Origin: Cyanobium gracile PCC 6307
Lineage (GTDB): Bacteria > Cyanobacteriota > Cyanobacteriia > PCC-6307 > Cyanobiaceae
Length of the DNA: 64,000 nt
Assembly: GCF_000316515.1 (NCBI RefSeq)
Contig: NC_019675.1
Span: 1,327,964-1,391,963, forward strand
Reading direction: 5' to 3'
A program made the translations under genes and the position numbers. How positions within the stretch are numbered: the stretch's first letter is position 1; each line of letters starts with the position of its first letter. The notes beneath the pieces are model-generated. The model searched no databases. It was given only the letters and a program-made list of their open reading frames with translations, and was not told where the DNA came from. Below are positions 17,984 through 27,185 of the stretch, one piece after another.

Positions 17984-18841
17984 TCAGGCCCCGGGCCGGC
18001 CGTGGGCCTGGCGGGGGCGCTCCAGCAGCAGCAAAGCGGCCGCGGCCGCCACATTCAGCGACTCCACCGCCGGGCTGTGGGGGATCGTCACCCGCCGATC
18101 GGCCAGCCGGGCCAGCTCCGGGGCCAGCCCCGCCCCCTCGTTGCCCAGCAGCAGGGCCGTGGGGCGGCACCAGTCCAGCTCCCAGTAGGGCTGGGCAGCG
18201 CCGCCCGCCACGGGCACCACCGCCGCCACCAGCTGCACCCCCCGCTCCCGGGCCGCGGCCAGGCGGTCGGGCAGGTCGGTGGGCGCCATCCGCTCGATCG
18301 GCAGGGCCAGGGCCGCGCCGCTGGAGGCCCGCAGCACCTTCGGCTGCAGGGGGTCGGCCCCCTCCGCCAGCCACACCTGCTCCACCCCGGCCGCGAGCGC
18401 CGTGCGCAGCAGGGTGCCCAGGTTGCCCGGATCCTGGAGCCGGTCGAGGACCAGCAGGAAGTCCGGCGCCGGCAACGGGGCGGGGAGATCGGCCGCCTCC
18501 AGGGTCAGCAGCACCCCGTCGGGGTGGCCGGTGGTGGCGGCAGCGGCCAGAACCTCGGGAGTGGCGATCCGCAGCCGGCCCGGATCTGGCAGCTGCTCGA
18601 GCAGGGCACCGTGGCGGGCCAGCCAGTCGGGGGTGGCCAGCAGCTGGCGGGGCCGCAGGCCCTGCGCGAGGGCCTCCTGCAGCAGGTGGGTCCCCTCCAG
18701 CAGGATCAGCTCCTGCTCCGTTCGGCCCCTGGGCCGGTGCAGGCGCCGCAGCGCCTGGACGAGGGGATTGCGGACACTGCGGATCGGCTCGCTGCCCGGG
18801 TGCAGCCCTCGCTGATCAGGGGAGGGAGCCGGGACTGTCAG
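17984..18841 (-). CDS. SpoU/TrmH-family RNA 2'-O-methyltransferase, start codon non-standard
   Basis: Ribose methyltransferase acting on rRNA or tRNA. The C-terminal SPOUT domain has DRLQDPGNLGTLLRTA, LLLGNEGAGL and the knot-forming IPHSPAVESLNVAAAAA. A canonical start exists only at GTG 18514, which would delete the substrate-binding domain. The same frame upstream encodes that domain intact (RNPLVQALRRLHR, then LLLEGTHLLQEAL), but no ATG, GTG or TTG occurs before the stop near 18880. Candidates are CTG 18841, which overlaps the upstream stop as CTGA, CTG 18805, or ATC 18784 directly before the conserved residues. I give the CTG 18841 limit. A lost start codon or sequence error cannot be excluded. 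Confidence 0.75.
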   Translation of the reverse strand: MTVPAPSPDQRGLHPGSEPIRSVRNPLVQALRRLHRPRGRTEQELILLEGTHLLQEALAQGLRPRQLLATPDWLARHGALLEQLPDPGRLRIATPEVLAAAATTGHPDGVLLTLEAADLPAPLPAPDFLLVLDRLQDPGNLGTLLRTALAAGVEQVWLAEGADPLQPKVLRASSGAALALPIERMAPTDLPDRLAAARERGVQLVAAVVPVAGGAAQPYWELDWCRPTALLLGNEGAGLAPELARLADRRVTIPHSPAVESLNVAAAAALLLLERPRQAHGRPGA

Positions 18842-19086
18842 ATGGTCTTGCGGCGCCGGAGCTTGAGGTGGTCATGGATGACCAGGTCGTCATCGTTGAG
18901 GTCGAGACCCTTGAAGGCCGCCACCTCGCCCCGGATGCCCTCCGCCTTGAGATTGGCCACGAGGCGGTCGATCACAATGTCCTCCACCTTGGTCTGGTCG
19001 TACCCATCGGGAGTCAGACGCTCCAGAAACCGGCCGATGTTCGCGGCAACGACATCGGAGGCGTTGGTGATCTTGAGGACAATCAT
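18838..19086 (-). CDS. Conserved small cyanobacterial protein, function unknown
   Basis: An 82-residue protein starting IVLKITNASDVVAANIG and ending in a basic tail (LKLRRRKTI). It looks like a compact alpha/beta fold with acidic middle (TKVEDIVIDRL). I do not recognise a named domain, but the pattern looks like a protein conserved among picocyanobacteria. ATG 19086 is chosen over 19137 because the earlier start lies inside the tRNA-Leu gene. Its stop overlaps the possible CTG start of the SpoU methyltransferase. Confidence 0.7.
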   Translation of the reverse strand: MIVLKITNASDVVAANIGRFLERLTPDGYDQTKVEDIVIDRLVANLKAEGIRGEVAAFKGLDLNDDDLVIHDHLKLRRRKTI

Positions 19087-19096
19087 GAATGAATTA

Positions 19097-19180
19097 TGCG
19101 GATGGGGAGACTTGAACTCCCACGACATTGCTGCCACTAGTACCTGAAACTAGCGCGTCTACCAATTCCGCCACATCCGC
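19097..19180 (-). tRNA. tRNA-Leu (CAG)
   Basis: Acceptor arms GCGGATG and CATCCGC pair and A73 is at 19097. The anticodon stem CTAGT/ACTAG encloses TTCAGGT, giving anticodon CAG. A long variable arm and GGTTCAA-like T arm (GAGTTCAAGTC) confirm a class II leucine tRNA. CCA is not encoded. Confidence 0.95.
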
Positions 19181-19357
19181 GGGCGATTAGCCGCCACGGA
19201 GACCGCGGCGCTGAACGGAGCATAAATCATCAGCGGCAGCCCTCCCCTCGGGACAACGGCGACACGGGGCGGCAAGACAGTTTGAGCGGCGACCCCCTAG
19301 ACGACGGGATCATTCGTTGTCAAGATGCCCCCGAAATTGATACCAGGACTCCTGTCC

Positions 19358-20665
19358 ATGACCGTATCCCCCATGCCTGTCAAGGCCATCGCCGGCACCA
19401 GGCTGGAGATCAGTGGTGGACGGCGTCTGGAGGGGGAACTGCGGGTCAGCGGCGCCAAGAATTCGGCCCTGGTGCTGATGGCCGCCTGCCTGCTCACCGA
19501 GGACGGTCTGCGGCTCAGCAACGTGCCTCCCCTGACCGACATCACGGCGATGGGGGAGATCCTCTCGGCCCTGGGCGTGCGGGTGCAGCGCGGCGGCGAC
19601 GCGATCGTGCTCCACGGCGACCACATCACCACGGCCGCCCCGCCCTATGAGCTGGTCAACAGCCTGCGGGCCAGCTTCTTCTGCATCGGTCCCCTGCTCG
19701 CCCGCATGGGAATGGCCCAGGTGCCCCTGCCCGGCGGCTGTCAGATCGGCACCCGGCCCGTCGTGGAGCACGTCAAGGGGCTCAAGGCCCTCGGCGCCCA
19801 GGTCACCATCGAGCACGGCGTGGTCACCGCCGTGGTGCCAGGCCGCCAGCGCCGCCTCACCGGCGGCCACATCCACCTCGACTGCCCCAGCGTCGGCGCC
19901 ACCGAGACTCTGATGATGGCGGCGGCCCTCGCCGATGGCGAAACGGTCATCGACAACGCGGCCCAGGAGCCCGAGGTGATCGACCTGGCCCGGCTGCTGC
20001 TGGCCATGGGCGCCAAGGTGCGCGGCGCCGGCACCCCCACCATCACCATCGTCGGCGTGGAGCGGCTCCACGGCGCCGACTACGCCGTCATCCCCGACCG
20101 CATCGAAGCCGGCACGTTCCTGCTGGCGGGCGCCATCACCCGCTCGCGGCTGCGGGTGTTCCCCGCCCTGCCCGAGCACCTCGGTGCCGTGATCACCAAG
20201 CTCGAGGAGGCGGGCTGCCGCATCGAGGCCGATGGCCAGGGCCTGATCCTCACCGCCAGCAAGGTGCGGGCGGTGGATCTGCGCACCCAGCCCTTCCCCG
20301 GCTTCCCCACCGACCTGCAGGCCCCGTTCATGGCCCTGCTGGCCACCGCGGAGGGCACCAGCATGGTGGTGGAGAACATCTTCGAGAACCGTCTCCAGCA
20401 CGTGGCCGAACTGCAGCGCATGGGCGCCTCGATCCGCATGCAGGGCAACACCGCCTGCGTCGAGGGGGTGGCCCGCCTCAGCGGCGCGCCCGTCCACGGC
20501 ACCGACCTGCGCGCCTCCGCCGCCATGGTGCTCGCCGGCCTCGCCGCCGACGGCATCACCACCGTGCGGGGCCTGGAATACCTCGACCGGGGCTACGCCG
20601 ATCTGGAGGGCAAGCTCAACGCCGCCGGTGCCTCGATCCGCAGGCTGCCCACCACCGCCGCCTAG
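19358..20665 (+). CDS. murA: UDP-GlcNAc 1-carboxyvinyltransferase
   Basis: First committed enzyme of peptidoglycan synthesis; it transfers enolpyruvate from PEP to UDP-GlcNAc. It shows [15 protein letters not shown] with the conserved Lys-Asn pair, the catalytic cysteine in [11 protein letters not shown] (fosfomycin target) and the C-terminal [14 protein letters not shown] 19358 has AGGA about nine bases upstream; ATG 19325 would add 11 residues. It lies just before a tRNA-Leu gene and argD. Confidence 0.96.
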   Translation: MTVSPMPVKAIAGTRLEISGGRRLEGELRVSGAKNSALVLMAACLLTEDGLRLSNVPPLTDITAMGEILSALGVRVQRGGDAIVLHGDHITTAAPPYELVNSLRASFFCIGPLLARMGMAQVPLPGGCQIGTRPVVEHVKGLKALGAQVTIEHGVVTAVVPGRQRRLTGGHIHLDCPSVGATETLMMAAALADGETVIDNAAQEPEVIDLARLLLAMGAKVRGAGTPTITIVGVERLHGADYAVIPDRIEAGTFLLAGAITRSRLRVFPALPEHLGAVITKLEEAGCRIEADGQGLILTASKVRAVDLRTQPFPGFPTDLQAPFMALLATAEGTSMVVENIFENRLQHVAELQRMGASIRMQGNTACVEGVARLSGAPVHGTDLRASAAMVLAGLAADGITTVRGLEYLDRGYADLEGKLNAAGASIRRLPTTAA

Positions 20666-20677
20666 AGTCCGCCCTTC

Positions 20678-20759
20678 GGGAGCGTGCCGGAATTGGTAGA
20701 CGGACTCGACTCAAAATCGAGCGCCTTCGGGCATGTGGGTTCGAGTCCCACCGCTCCCA
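20678..20759 (+). tRNA. tRNA-Leu (CAA)
   Basis: Arms GGGAGCG and CGCTCCC pair, with A73 at 20759. The anticodon stem CTCGA/TCGAG encloses CTCAAAA, giving CAA. The variable arm GCGCCTTCGGGCAT and GGTTCGAGTCC T arm fit a leucine tRNA. It lies between murA and argD, 39 bases before the argD start. Confidence 0.95.
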
Positions 20760-20797
20760 TCGAGCCGGCACCTGTCGCGCCGTTGGTCGCCCCGGTG

Positions 20798-21976
20798 ATG
20801 GACACCTACGGGCGTTACCCCCTGGCACTGACGCGCGGCAAGGGCGTCTGGCTCTGGGATGAGGAGGGCCAGCGCTATCTGGACATGGTGGCCGGCATCG
20901 CCGTCTGCACCCTGGGCCACAGCGACCCGGTGCTGCAGCGGCGGCTCTGCCGGCAGCTGGGCCGTCTTCAGCACGTCTCCAACCTCTACCGGATCCCGGA
21001 GCAGGAGGCCCTGGCCGCGGCCATCACGGCCCGCAGCTGCACCGACCGGGTCTTCTTCTGCAACTCCGGCGCCGAGGCGAACGAGGCCGCCATCAAGCTG
21101 GCCCGCAAGCACGGCCACCAGGTGCGCGGCATCGCCGATCCCCTGATCCTCACCGCCGAGGCCAGCTTCCACGGCCGCACCCTGGCGGCGGTGACCGCGA
21201 CGGGCCAGCCCAAGTACCACCAGGGCTTCGAGCCCATGGTGTCGGGCTTCCGCTACTTCCCCTACAACGACACGGCCGCCTTCGAAGCGCTGCTCGCCTC
21301 CTGTGAAGCCGAGGGTCCCCGGGTGGCGGCCGTGCTGCTCGAACCGATCCAGGGCGAGGGCGGGGTCAACCCCGGCGATCCGGCCTTCTTCCGGCGGGTG
21401 CGGGAGCTCTGCGACGCCCACCAGATCCTGCTCATCTTCGACGAGGTTCAGATCGGCGTCGGCCGCAGCGGCCGCTGGTGGGGCTACGAACAGCTCGGGG
21501 TGGAGCCCGATGCCCTGACCATGGCCAAGGGCCTGGGTGGCGGCATCCCCATCGGTGCCCTGGCGGTGAAGGCCGCGGCCGACCACTTCCGCCCCGGCGA
21601 CCACGCCAGCACCTTCGGCGGCAACCCCTTCGCCTGCCGCGCCGGCCTCACGGTGATCGAGGAGATCGAGCGCCGGGGTCTGCTGGAGACGGTGAGCGCC
21701 AACGGTGCGCTGCTCCAGTCCCTGCTCCAGGAGCTGGTGGCCCGCCACCCCGAGCGGCTGGCGGGCGAGCGCGGCTGGGGCCTGCTGCGGGGCCTGGTGC
21801 TGCGCGAGGGCGGGCCCACGGCTCCGGAGATCGTCAAGGCGGCCATGGCCCAAGGCCTGCTGCTGGTGCCGGCCGGCCCCGGGGTGGTCCGGTTCGTGCC
21901 GCCGCTGGTGGTCAAGCCCCGCCAGCTGCGCAAGGCGGTGAAGCGCCTGGAGAAGGCTCTCCACAGCCTGGCCTGA
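20798..21976 (+). CDS. argD: Acetylornithine aminotransferase
   Basis: PLP enzyme of arginine synthesis that aminates N-acetylglutamate semialdehyde. It shows FFCNSGAEANEAAIKLAR, the FHGRTLAAV segment, LIFDEVQIGVGRSG and the PLP lysine in MAKGLGGGIPIGA. The product from ATG 20798 is 392 residues. Non-ATG starts slightly upstream (GTG 20795, TTG 20783) are possible; the longer frame begins inside the tRNA gene and is rejected. It is followed after 12 bases by folC. Confidence 0.95.
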   Translation: MDTYGRYPLALTRGKGVWLWDEEGQRYLDMVAGIAVCTLGHSDPVLQRRLCRQLGRLQHVSNLYRIPEQEALAAAITARSCTDRVFFCNSGAEANEAAIKLARKHGHQVRGIADPLILTAEASFHGRTLAAVTATGQPKYHQGFEPMVSGFRYFPYNDTAAFEALLASCEAEGPRVAAVLLEPIQGEGGVNPGDPAFFRRVRELCDAHQILLIFDEVQIGVGRSGRWWGYEQLGVEPDALTMAKGLGGGIPIGALAVKAAADHFRPGDHASTFGGNPFACRAGLTVIEEIERRGLLETVSANGALLQSLLQELVARHPERLAGERGWGLLRGLVLREGGPTAPEIVKAAMAQGLLLVPAGPGVVRFVPPLVVKPRQLRKAVKRLEKALHSLA

Positions 21977-21988
21977 TCCGCCCTGTCC

Positions 21989-23335
21989 GTGCCGTCCCCG
22001 CTGCCCCCCCCGGTCGACCTGGGCGACCTGCTCGAACCCTTCGCCCGCCGCGGCGTCGACCTGGGCCTGGAGCGGCTGGCCGGCGCCCTGGCCGAGGGGG
22101 GCCACCCGGAGCGGCGCTTCGCCGCCGCCCAGGTGGCCGGCACCAACGGCAAGGGCTCGATCTGCACCTTCCTGCACGCGATCCTGCGGGCCGCCGGTGT
22201 CCACGTGGGCACCTACCGCTCCCCCCACCTGGTGAGCTGGTGCGAGCGCATCCAGGTCGATGACGCCTGGATCGCACCGACCACCCTGCGGGACGGCCTG
22301 GCCCGCTGGCAGCCCCTCGGCCGCCAGCGCCGGCTCACCCCCTTCGAGCTGATCACGGCGGCGGCCTTCGAGCACTTCGCCCGCGAGCGGGTGGATCTGG
22401 CGGTGCTGGAGGTGGGCCTGGGGGGACGGCTGGATGCCACCACCGTTCACCCCCGTCGGCCGGTGATCGGCTTCGGAGCCATCGGCCTCGACCACCGCGA
22501 ACACCTGGGCGACACCCTGGCCGCCATCGCCGCCGAGAAGGCCGCCGTGATGGGACCGGGCTGCCGGGCCTTCAGCTGCGCCCAGGAGGCCGAGGCGCGC
22601 CGGGTGCTGGAGGCGGAGGCCCGCCGCCGTGGCGCCAGCCTGCAGTGGCTGGAGCCCCTGCCCGCCGTGGCCGACGGCGGGCCCCGCCTGGGCCTGGCGG
22701 GGGAGCTGCAGCGCCACAACGGCGCCGTGGCGGTGGCCATGGCCCGGGCCTTGACCGCCCCGGACGGCCCCCTGGCCGGCACGCCCCTGGACGCGGCGGC
22801 AATCCGCGCCGGCCTGGAGTCGGCCCGCTGGCCCGGGCGGCTGGAGCGGCACCGCTGGCGGGGCCGCGAGCTGCTGATCGACGGAGCCCACAATCCCCCG
22901 GCGGCGGCGACCCTGCGCCGCGAGCTCGACCGCATCGACCGGCTCGACCGGCTCGACGGGAGCCTGCACGGGGGCCTTGAGGGGGCCCGGCCGCGCCGCT
23001 GGCTGCTGGGCATCCAGCGCCACAAGGAGGGGGCGGTGATGCTGGAGCAGTTGCTGCGCCCCGGCGATCGGGCGGCGGTGGTGGCGGTGCCGGAGCACGC
23101 CAGCTGGACGCTGGAGGAGCTGGTGGCCGCCTGTCCGGGGAAGGCCGATCAGCTCGAGCCGGCCGGCAGCCTGGCCGCCGGACTGGACAGCCTCCTGCCC
23201 CCTGGGCCGCTGCCGGTGGTGGCCGGCTCCCTGTTCCTGCTGGGGGCCGTGCTGCCCCTGTTTGATGCCCCCGAGGCTGACGAAGTTCCCGGGGCCGGCC
23301 AGCCTGGAGGGGTCCCCGGCAGCCCCGGTCCATGA
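21989..23335 (+). CDS. folC: Bifunctional folylpolyglutamate/dihydrofolate synthase
   Basis: Cytoplasmic Mur-ligase-like enzyme that makes dihydrofolate and adds glutamates to folates. ATP loop VAGTNGKGS, then GTYRSPHLV, LAVLEVGLGGRLDATT (metal-binding) and IDGAHNP are all present. It uses a GTG start (21989) and is 448 residues. The last four bases overlap the start of the pentapeptide gene (ATGA). Confidence 0.93.
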   Translation: MPSPLPPPVDLGDLLEPFARRGVDLGLERLAGALAEGGHPERRFAAAQVAGTNGKGSICTFLHAILRAAGVHVGTYRSPHLVSWCERIQVDDAWIAPTTLRDGLARWQPLGRQRRLTPFELITAAAFEHFARERVDLAVLEVGLGGRLDATTVHPRRPVIGFGAIGLDHREHLGDTLAAIAAEKAAVMGPGCRAFSCAQEAEARRVLEAEARRRGASLQWLEPLPAVADGGPRLGLAGELQRHNGAVAVAMARALTAPDGPLAGTPLDAAAIRAGLESARWPGRLERHRWRGRELLIDGAHNPPAAATLRRELDRIDRLDRLDGSLHGGLEGARPRRWLLGIQRHKEGAVMLEQLLRPGDRAAVVAVPEHASWTLEELVAACPGKADQLEPAGSLAAGLDSLLPPGPLPVVAGSLFLLGAVLPLFDAPEADEVPGAGQPGGVPGSPGP

Positions 23336-23880
23336 CGACGGCCCCCGCCTCCGATGTCCCCCGGCCCGCGGGCAGCCCCCGCCGGCCGGCCCTGCGCCTG
23401 GCCGGTGCGCTGCTGGGCCTGCTGCTGGGTCTGCTGCTGCTGGCCCCCTCCGGCGCCATGGCCGACTTCCAGGACCGGGTCGACTACACCCTCACCAACC
23501 AGAGCGGAAAGGACTTCAGCGGCCAGCAGCTGGCCGGCAGCTCCTTCGCCGGGGCCACGGGCCGCCAGGCCCGCTTCCGGGACGCGGATCTGCACGGCGC
23601 GATCCTCACCCAGGCCGCCTTCCCGGAGGCCGACTTCCATGGCGCCGATCTCAGCGACGCCCTGATGGACAAGGTGGACATGAGCGGCACCGACCTGACC
23701 GGGGCGGTGCTGCGGGGAGCGATCGCCTCCGGCAGCAACTTCACCGGCGCCACGGTCACCGATGCGGACTTCACCGATGCCCTGCTCGACCGGGTGGACC
23801 AGCGCAACCTCTGCCGCGAGGCCCGGGGCACCAACCCGGTGACCGGCGCCGACACCCGCCTGAGCCTCGACTGCCGCTGA
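23332..23880 (+). CDS. Exported pentapeptide-repeat protein
   Basis: Signal-peptide protein of 182 residues. The hydrophobic core LLGLLLGLLLLAPSGAMA ends in an AMA cleavage site at about residue 44. A run of A(D/N)LxX-type pentapeptides follows (ADLHGA, ADFHGADLSDALM, TDLTGAVLRGA, ADFTDALL), which fold as a right-handed beta helix. The likely place is thylakoid lumen or periplasm. The start overlaps folC. Function unknown. Confidence 0.85.
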   Translation: MTTAPASDVPRPAGSPRRPALRLAGALLGLLLGLLLLAPSGAMADFQDRVDYTLTNQSGKDFSGQQLAGSSFAGATGRQARFRDADLHGAILTQAAFPEADFHGADLSDALMDKVDMSGTDLTGAVLRGAIASGSNFTGATVTDADFTDALLDRVDQRNLCREARGTNPVTGADTRLSLDCR

Positions 23881-23896
23881 TCGCAAGGGGCGTTCC

Positions 23897-25297
23897 CTAG
23901 CCCATCCAACCCCGCAGCTTGCCCGGGTTCATCAGTCCGGCGGGGTCGAAGGCTGCCTTGGCCGCCACCTGATCGGCATCCACCACCCCCAGACCGCCAT
24001 CCTCGACGGTGATCACGTGGGGATCGAAGGGCACCGCCCCCAGCTCGCGGCACTGGGCGACGAGGTCGGCCAGGGCCTCGGGCCCCTGCCAGCGCACCAG
24101 GGGCAGGGCCGTCAGCCGGGGCGCCCCCAGGTGGCGCACCGCCTCCAGGTGCCAGAGCACGTCGGTGCCCCAGCACCCGCGCACCGCCTCCAGCAGGGGC
24201 GCCTCCGGCCGGGGCAGCAGCAGCTGCAGGTAGGTCCAGTCGGGGGTCTGGGCCCGCCAGTGCAGGGTGGTGTGGTTCCAGGTGAGTTCCGCCAGGGGCA
24301 GGCCCCGCCCCCGACCCGGCTCCGGCCGCCGGCCCTGCCAGAGGATCCGGCCGCCCCGGGCCGCCAGCCAGCCGGGCAGCGCTTCCAGGCTGTCGGGGGC
24401 GGCATGCAGCAGCAGCCGGTGCTCGCCGGCGCTGGCGGCGGGGCAGCCGGCGGGCCAGGGCATGGCCGCCGCCACCGGGGCCTCCAGCAGGCAGAGGGCG
24501 TTGAGCAGCAGGGCGGTGGTGGGCAGTTCCCGGGCGGCCTCCAGGGCCTCCTCCCAGCGGTCAAACCCCACCACCAGCTGCTCCCAGGCCACCGCTTCGG
24601 TGGTGGCCAGCCGCAGGGCTGTGATGATCCCGTTGGTGCCGTAGGCGTGGTTGAGGGGGGCGCTGGCGGCGGCGTCGAGCCGCAGCAGCCGCGGCTCGGC
24701 CTCCAGGGTCACCACCTCCAGCCCCAGCAGGTGACCCGGATCGCGCAGGAACCCCCAGCGCAGGGACCCCAGGCCGCCCGACCCCCCGGCGATGAAGCCC
24801 CCGAGGGTGGCGCTGCGGTAGGTGCTGGGCGCCAGCCGCAGGGCCCGGCCGTGGGCCATCAGCAGGCCATCCAGATGGGCCAGGATGCAGCCGCACTCCG
24901 CCTCCACCACACCGGTGGCGGTGTCCACCGTCCGCAGCCGGTTCAGACCGCCCATGTCGAGCACCAGGCCCCCGGCCAGGGGCACGCACTGGCCGTAGTT
25001 GCCGGTGCCGGCGCCCCGCAGGGTCAGCGGCACCCGGTGGCGGGCGCAGGCCCCGGCCACCGCCATCACCTGCTCCAGTCGCTCCACCTTCACCGCCAGC
25101 TGGGCACGGCGGCCCTTCAGCAGCGGCTCCAGCACGGGGGAATAGTCGTGGAAGTCGGCCGAGAGCCGCCCCAGTTCCGCAGAGGCGTGGATCGGCGTCA
25201 GGCCCAGCGGGCTGGCACCCAGCTCGGCCGCCAGGGCCTGGATCCGTTCCGGATCGGCCGGCACGGGGAGCGTGCCCGGAAAGGCGGTGTCAGGCAT
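23897..25297 (-). CDS. FAD-linked oxidase, GlcD-like
   Basis: VAO-type flavoprotein related to glycolate and D-lactate dehydrogenases. The FAD-binding half shows LTLRGAGTGNYGQCVPLAGGLVLDM and GGFIAGGSGGLGSLRWG. The C-terminal end, FDPAGLMNPGKL, is the usual closing motif. 466 residues, no signal peptide. It overlaps the upstream amidohydrolase by eight bases, so the two are co-expressed. Substrate unknown; an alpha-hydroxy acid is likely. Confidence 0.85.
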   Translation of the reverse strand: MPDTAFPGTLPVPADPERIQALAAELGASPLGLTPIHASAELGRLSADFHDYSPVLEPLLKGRRAQLAVKVERLEQVMAVAGACARHRVPLTLRGAGTGNYGQCVPLAGGLVLDMGGLNRLRTVDTATGVVEAECGCILAHLDGLLMAHGRALRLAPSTYRSATLGGFIAGGSGGLGSLRWGFLRDPGHLLGLEVVTLEAEPRLLRLDAAASAPLNHAYGTNGIITALRLATTEAVAWEQLVVGFDRWEEALEAARELPTTALLLNALCLLEAPVAAAMPWPAGCPAASAGEHRLLLHAAPDSLEALPGWLAARGGRILWQGRRPEPGRGRGLPLAELTWNHTTLHWRAQTPDWTYLQLLLPRPEAPLLEAVRGCWGTDVLWHLEAVRHLGAPRLTALPLVRWQGPEALADLVAQCRELGAVPFDPHVITVEDGGLGVVDADQVAAKAAFDPAGLMNPGKLRGWMG

Positions 25298-26564
25298 GGC
25301 AGGCGGCCAGGGATGGGGATGGGTCTTCGCAGGGGGGCGGCTCCAGCCAGCGGCCGGCCCGCAGCACCCGCCGCCGGGGGGGGCGGGCCAGCAACTCGGC
25401 CCAGGAGGTGGCCCCCAGCACGACGAGATCGGCCGGGGCCCCCTCCCGCAGAACCCCGTCCCACTCCAGGCCCAGCAGCTGGGCCGCGGCGGTGCTGAAG
25501 GGGCTCAGCCCCAGGCGACGCCAGGGCATCAGATGGCTGGCGGCCAGGCTGAAACGCAGCAGGGCGATGGGGTCGAAATCCCCCCCGGGAAACCAGGGAT
25601 CCTGCACATTGTCGGCCCCCACGGCCACGGTCACCCCGGCCTCCTGCAGCTGGCGGATCGGGGCCTGGGGCCGCAGGGACGGGGTGCGGCGGTGGTGCTT
25701 GCCCAGCAGCCAGAGATTGGTGGTGGGCAGGGCCACCACCCCCACCGCCGCATCCGCCATCGCCTCCGCCAGGCGGCGGCAGGGGCAGTCGGCCAGCAGG
25801 CCCATGCTGCTGGCGTGGCTGCAGGTGAGCGGCACCACGATGCGGTGTCGCAGCAGCAGCTCGCTCACCAGGGCCACGCCCCGGCCGTGGTCCTCGGCAC
25901 TCTCGTCGACGTGCAGATCCACACCGCAGCCGAGGCGCTCCGCCAGCCGCAGCAGGGCCAACAGGCTGGCGCGGTCGGCCGGCGTGGAGCGGAACGGGGC
26001 GCCGAGCACCCCCCCCAGCAGGCCGCCGCGGGCGGCGACCCAGGCGGCGAACGCCTCCCCCTCGGCCGTGCGCCAGTGGCCCACCGGCACCAGGGCCACC
26101 AGCTGCAGCTCCACCCGGCCGCGCCAGCGGTCACGCAGCTCCAGCAGCACCTCCCAGCTGGGGGTGGCCCAGGGGCCAAGGCTGTCGATGTGGCTGCGGA
26201 TCGCCCGCAGGCCGTAGCGCCAGGCCTGATCCAGGGCCCGCTCCCCCCGCCGGCGCACCGCCTCCGCCTGGCGGTCGGCCGCCTCCCGGCGGTTCGCCGC
26301 CATGGCGCCCGCCATGGTGCCCTCGGGATTGGGGAACGCCTCGCCGCTGAAGGCCTTGTCGAGGTGGGCGTGGGGCTCCACCAGCGGCGTGAGCGCCAGG
26401 GGCGCCGGCGAGCCGCCCTCCCCGTCGCCGCCGCCGGCTGCGGACAGCCCGTGGATGGCGCGGATCCGTCCGTCGCCATGCTCCAGCCGCACCGTCACCA
26501 GCCCCTGGTCGTCCGCAGCCGGCAGGGAGGCACAGGGGTCGAGCAGGAGCCTGGGGATCCGCAT
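25290..26564 (-). CDS. Cytosine-deaminase-like amidohydrolase
   Basis: Metal-dependent hydrolase of the CodA group. Metal-binding motifs are PHAHLDKAF, a HVDES in the middle, CSHASSMG and GADNVQDPW, in the order seen in cytosine deaminase and N-isopropylammelide hydrolase. The 424-residue length fits. ATG 26564 (MRIPRLLLDP) is chosen; sequence before it in the longer frame is low-complexity. It overlaps the FAD oxidase gene. The ring substrate cannot be read from sequence. Confidence 0.85.
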   Translation of the reverse strand: MRIPRLLLDPCASLPAADDQGLVTVRLEHGDGRIRAIHGLSAAGGGDGEGGSPAPLALTPLVEPHAHLDKAFSGEAFPNPEGTMAGAMAANRREAADRQAEAVRRRGERALDQAWRYGLRAIRSHIDSLGPWATPSWEVLLELRDRWRGRVELQLVALVPVGHWRTAEGEAFAAWVAARGGLLGGVLGAPFRSTPADRASLLALLRLAERLGCGVDLHVDESAEDHGRGVALVSELLLRHRIVVPLTCSHASSMGLLADCPCRRLAEAMADAAVGVVALPTTNLWLLGKHHRRTPSLRPQAPIRQLQEAGVTVAVGADNVQDPWFPGGDFDPIALLRFSLAASHLMPWRRLGLSPFSTAAAQLLGLEWDGVLREGAPADLVVLGATSWAELLARPPRRRVLRAGRWLEPPPCEDPSPSLAACHA

Positions 26565-26617
26565 CGGTGGCAAGCAGCCGGGCGGAAGAGGCAGGCGGCC
26601 GCGCTGGGGCGCCCCGC

Positions 26618-27052
26618 TCACGGCATCGGGCTCCCCGGCGTGCTCTCGCCGGCGCTGAGGAGCACGAAATGGCCCGCCATCGCCAGGGTGACGGCGTCGT
26701 AGCGGGGGATGCTCCAGTTGGGCAGCACCTTCTCGCCCCCCAGCCGGGTGCCGTAGATGCTCAGCAGGCCGAAGTTGTAGCGGCGTGAATGCTCCCGGGC
26801 CAGGCGGCCCAGCACCTTGCGCTGGGAGCGCACCAGCTCTGGACAGTTCTGGATCAGCAACCGGGCCAGCAGCGGCAGCCCCTCGTCGCGGCACAGCTCC
26901 TCGCTGGCCAGTTCGGTGAGCTTCTCGGCGGCGAACTCCTCGAAGGCGGCCGGTCCGGGGTTGGTGACGGCAAGGCCGATCAGGCCCCCAGCCACGGCGG
27001 TGAGGCCCAGGAGGCCGGAAACGGTGCGGGTGGCGGTGGTCGGCGGTGGCAA
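26618..27052 (-). CDS. DUF4359-type membrane-anchored protein
   Basis: One N-terminal membrane span (GLLGLTAVAGGLIGLAVTNPG) precedes a soluble segment with FAAEKLTELASEELC and ending YNFGLLSIYGTRLGG... LPNWSIPRYDAVTLAM. This pattern is typical of the cyanobacterial DUF4359 proteins. The start is uncertain: TTG 27052 keeps the gene clear of tRNA-His, while TTG 27112 would overlap it. Function unknown. Confidence 0.7.
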   Translation of the reverse strand: MPPPTTATRTVSGLLGLTAVAGGLIGLAVTNPGPAAFEEFAAEKLTELASEELCRDEGLPLLARLLIQNCPELVRSQRKVLGRLAREHSRRYNFGLLSIYGTRLGGEKVLPNWSIPRYDAVTLAMAGHFVLLSAGESTPGSPMP

Positions 27053-27097
27053 GAGGGGGGGGCCGGCAGGCTCGCTTGATACATTGGCAAAGACCGC

Positions 27098-27171
27098 GGC
27101 GGGCGTCGCCAAGTGGTTAAGGCAGTGGCTTGTGGCGCCACCATTCGGGGGTTCGAGTCCCCTCGCTCGCC
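27098..27171 (+). tRNA. tRNA-His (GTG)
   Basis: Arms GCGGGCG and CGCTCGC pair. An extra 5' G (27098) faces C73 (27171), the histidine identity pair. The anticodon loop TTGTGGC gives GTG. The T arm GGGGGTTCGAGTCCCCT is standard. CCA is not encoded. Confidence 0.95.
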
Positions 27172-27185
27172 CTTCAGGCCCGGCG

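Noticed and set aside
18838-19086. MinE
   Set aside because: Size and charge are similar, but the MinE anti-MinCD helix and membrane-targeting start are absent and no minC or minD is nearby.
20711-23098. 795-codon minus-strand frame over argD and folC
   Set aside because: It is a shadow caused by GC-rich third positions; the plus-strand genes have complete family motifs.
19097-27171. tRNA genes as the attachment site of the element
   Set aside because: All tRNA genes are more than 14 kb from the element's right edge, with core genes between.
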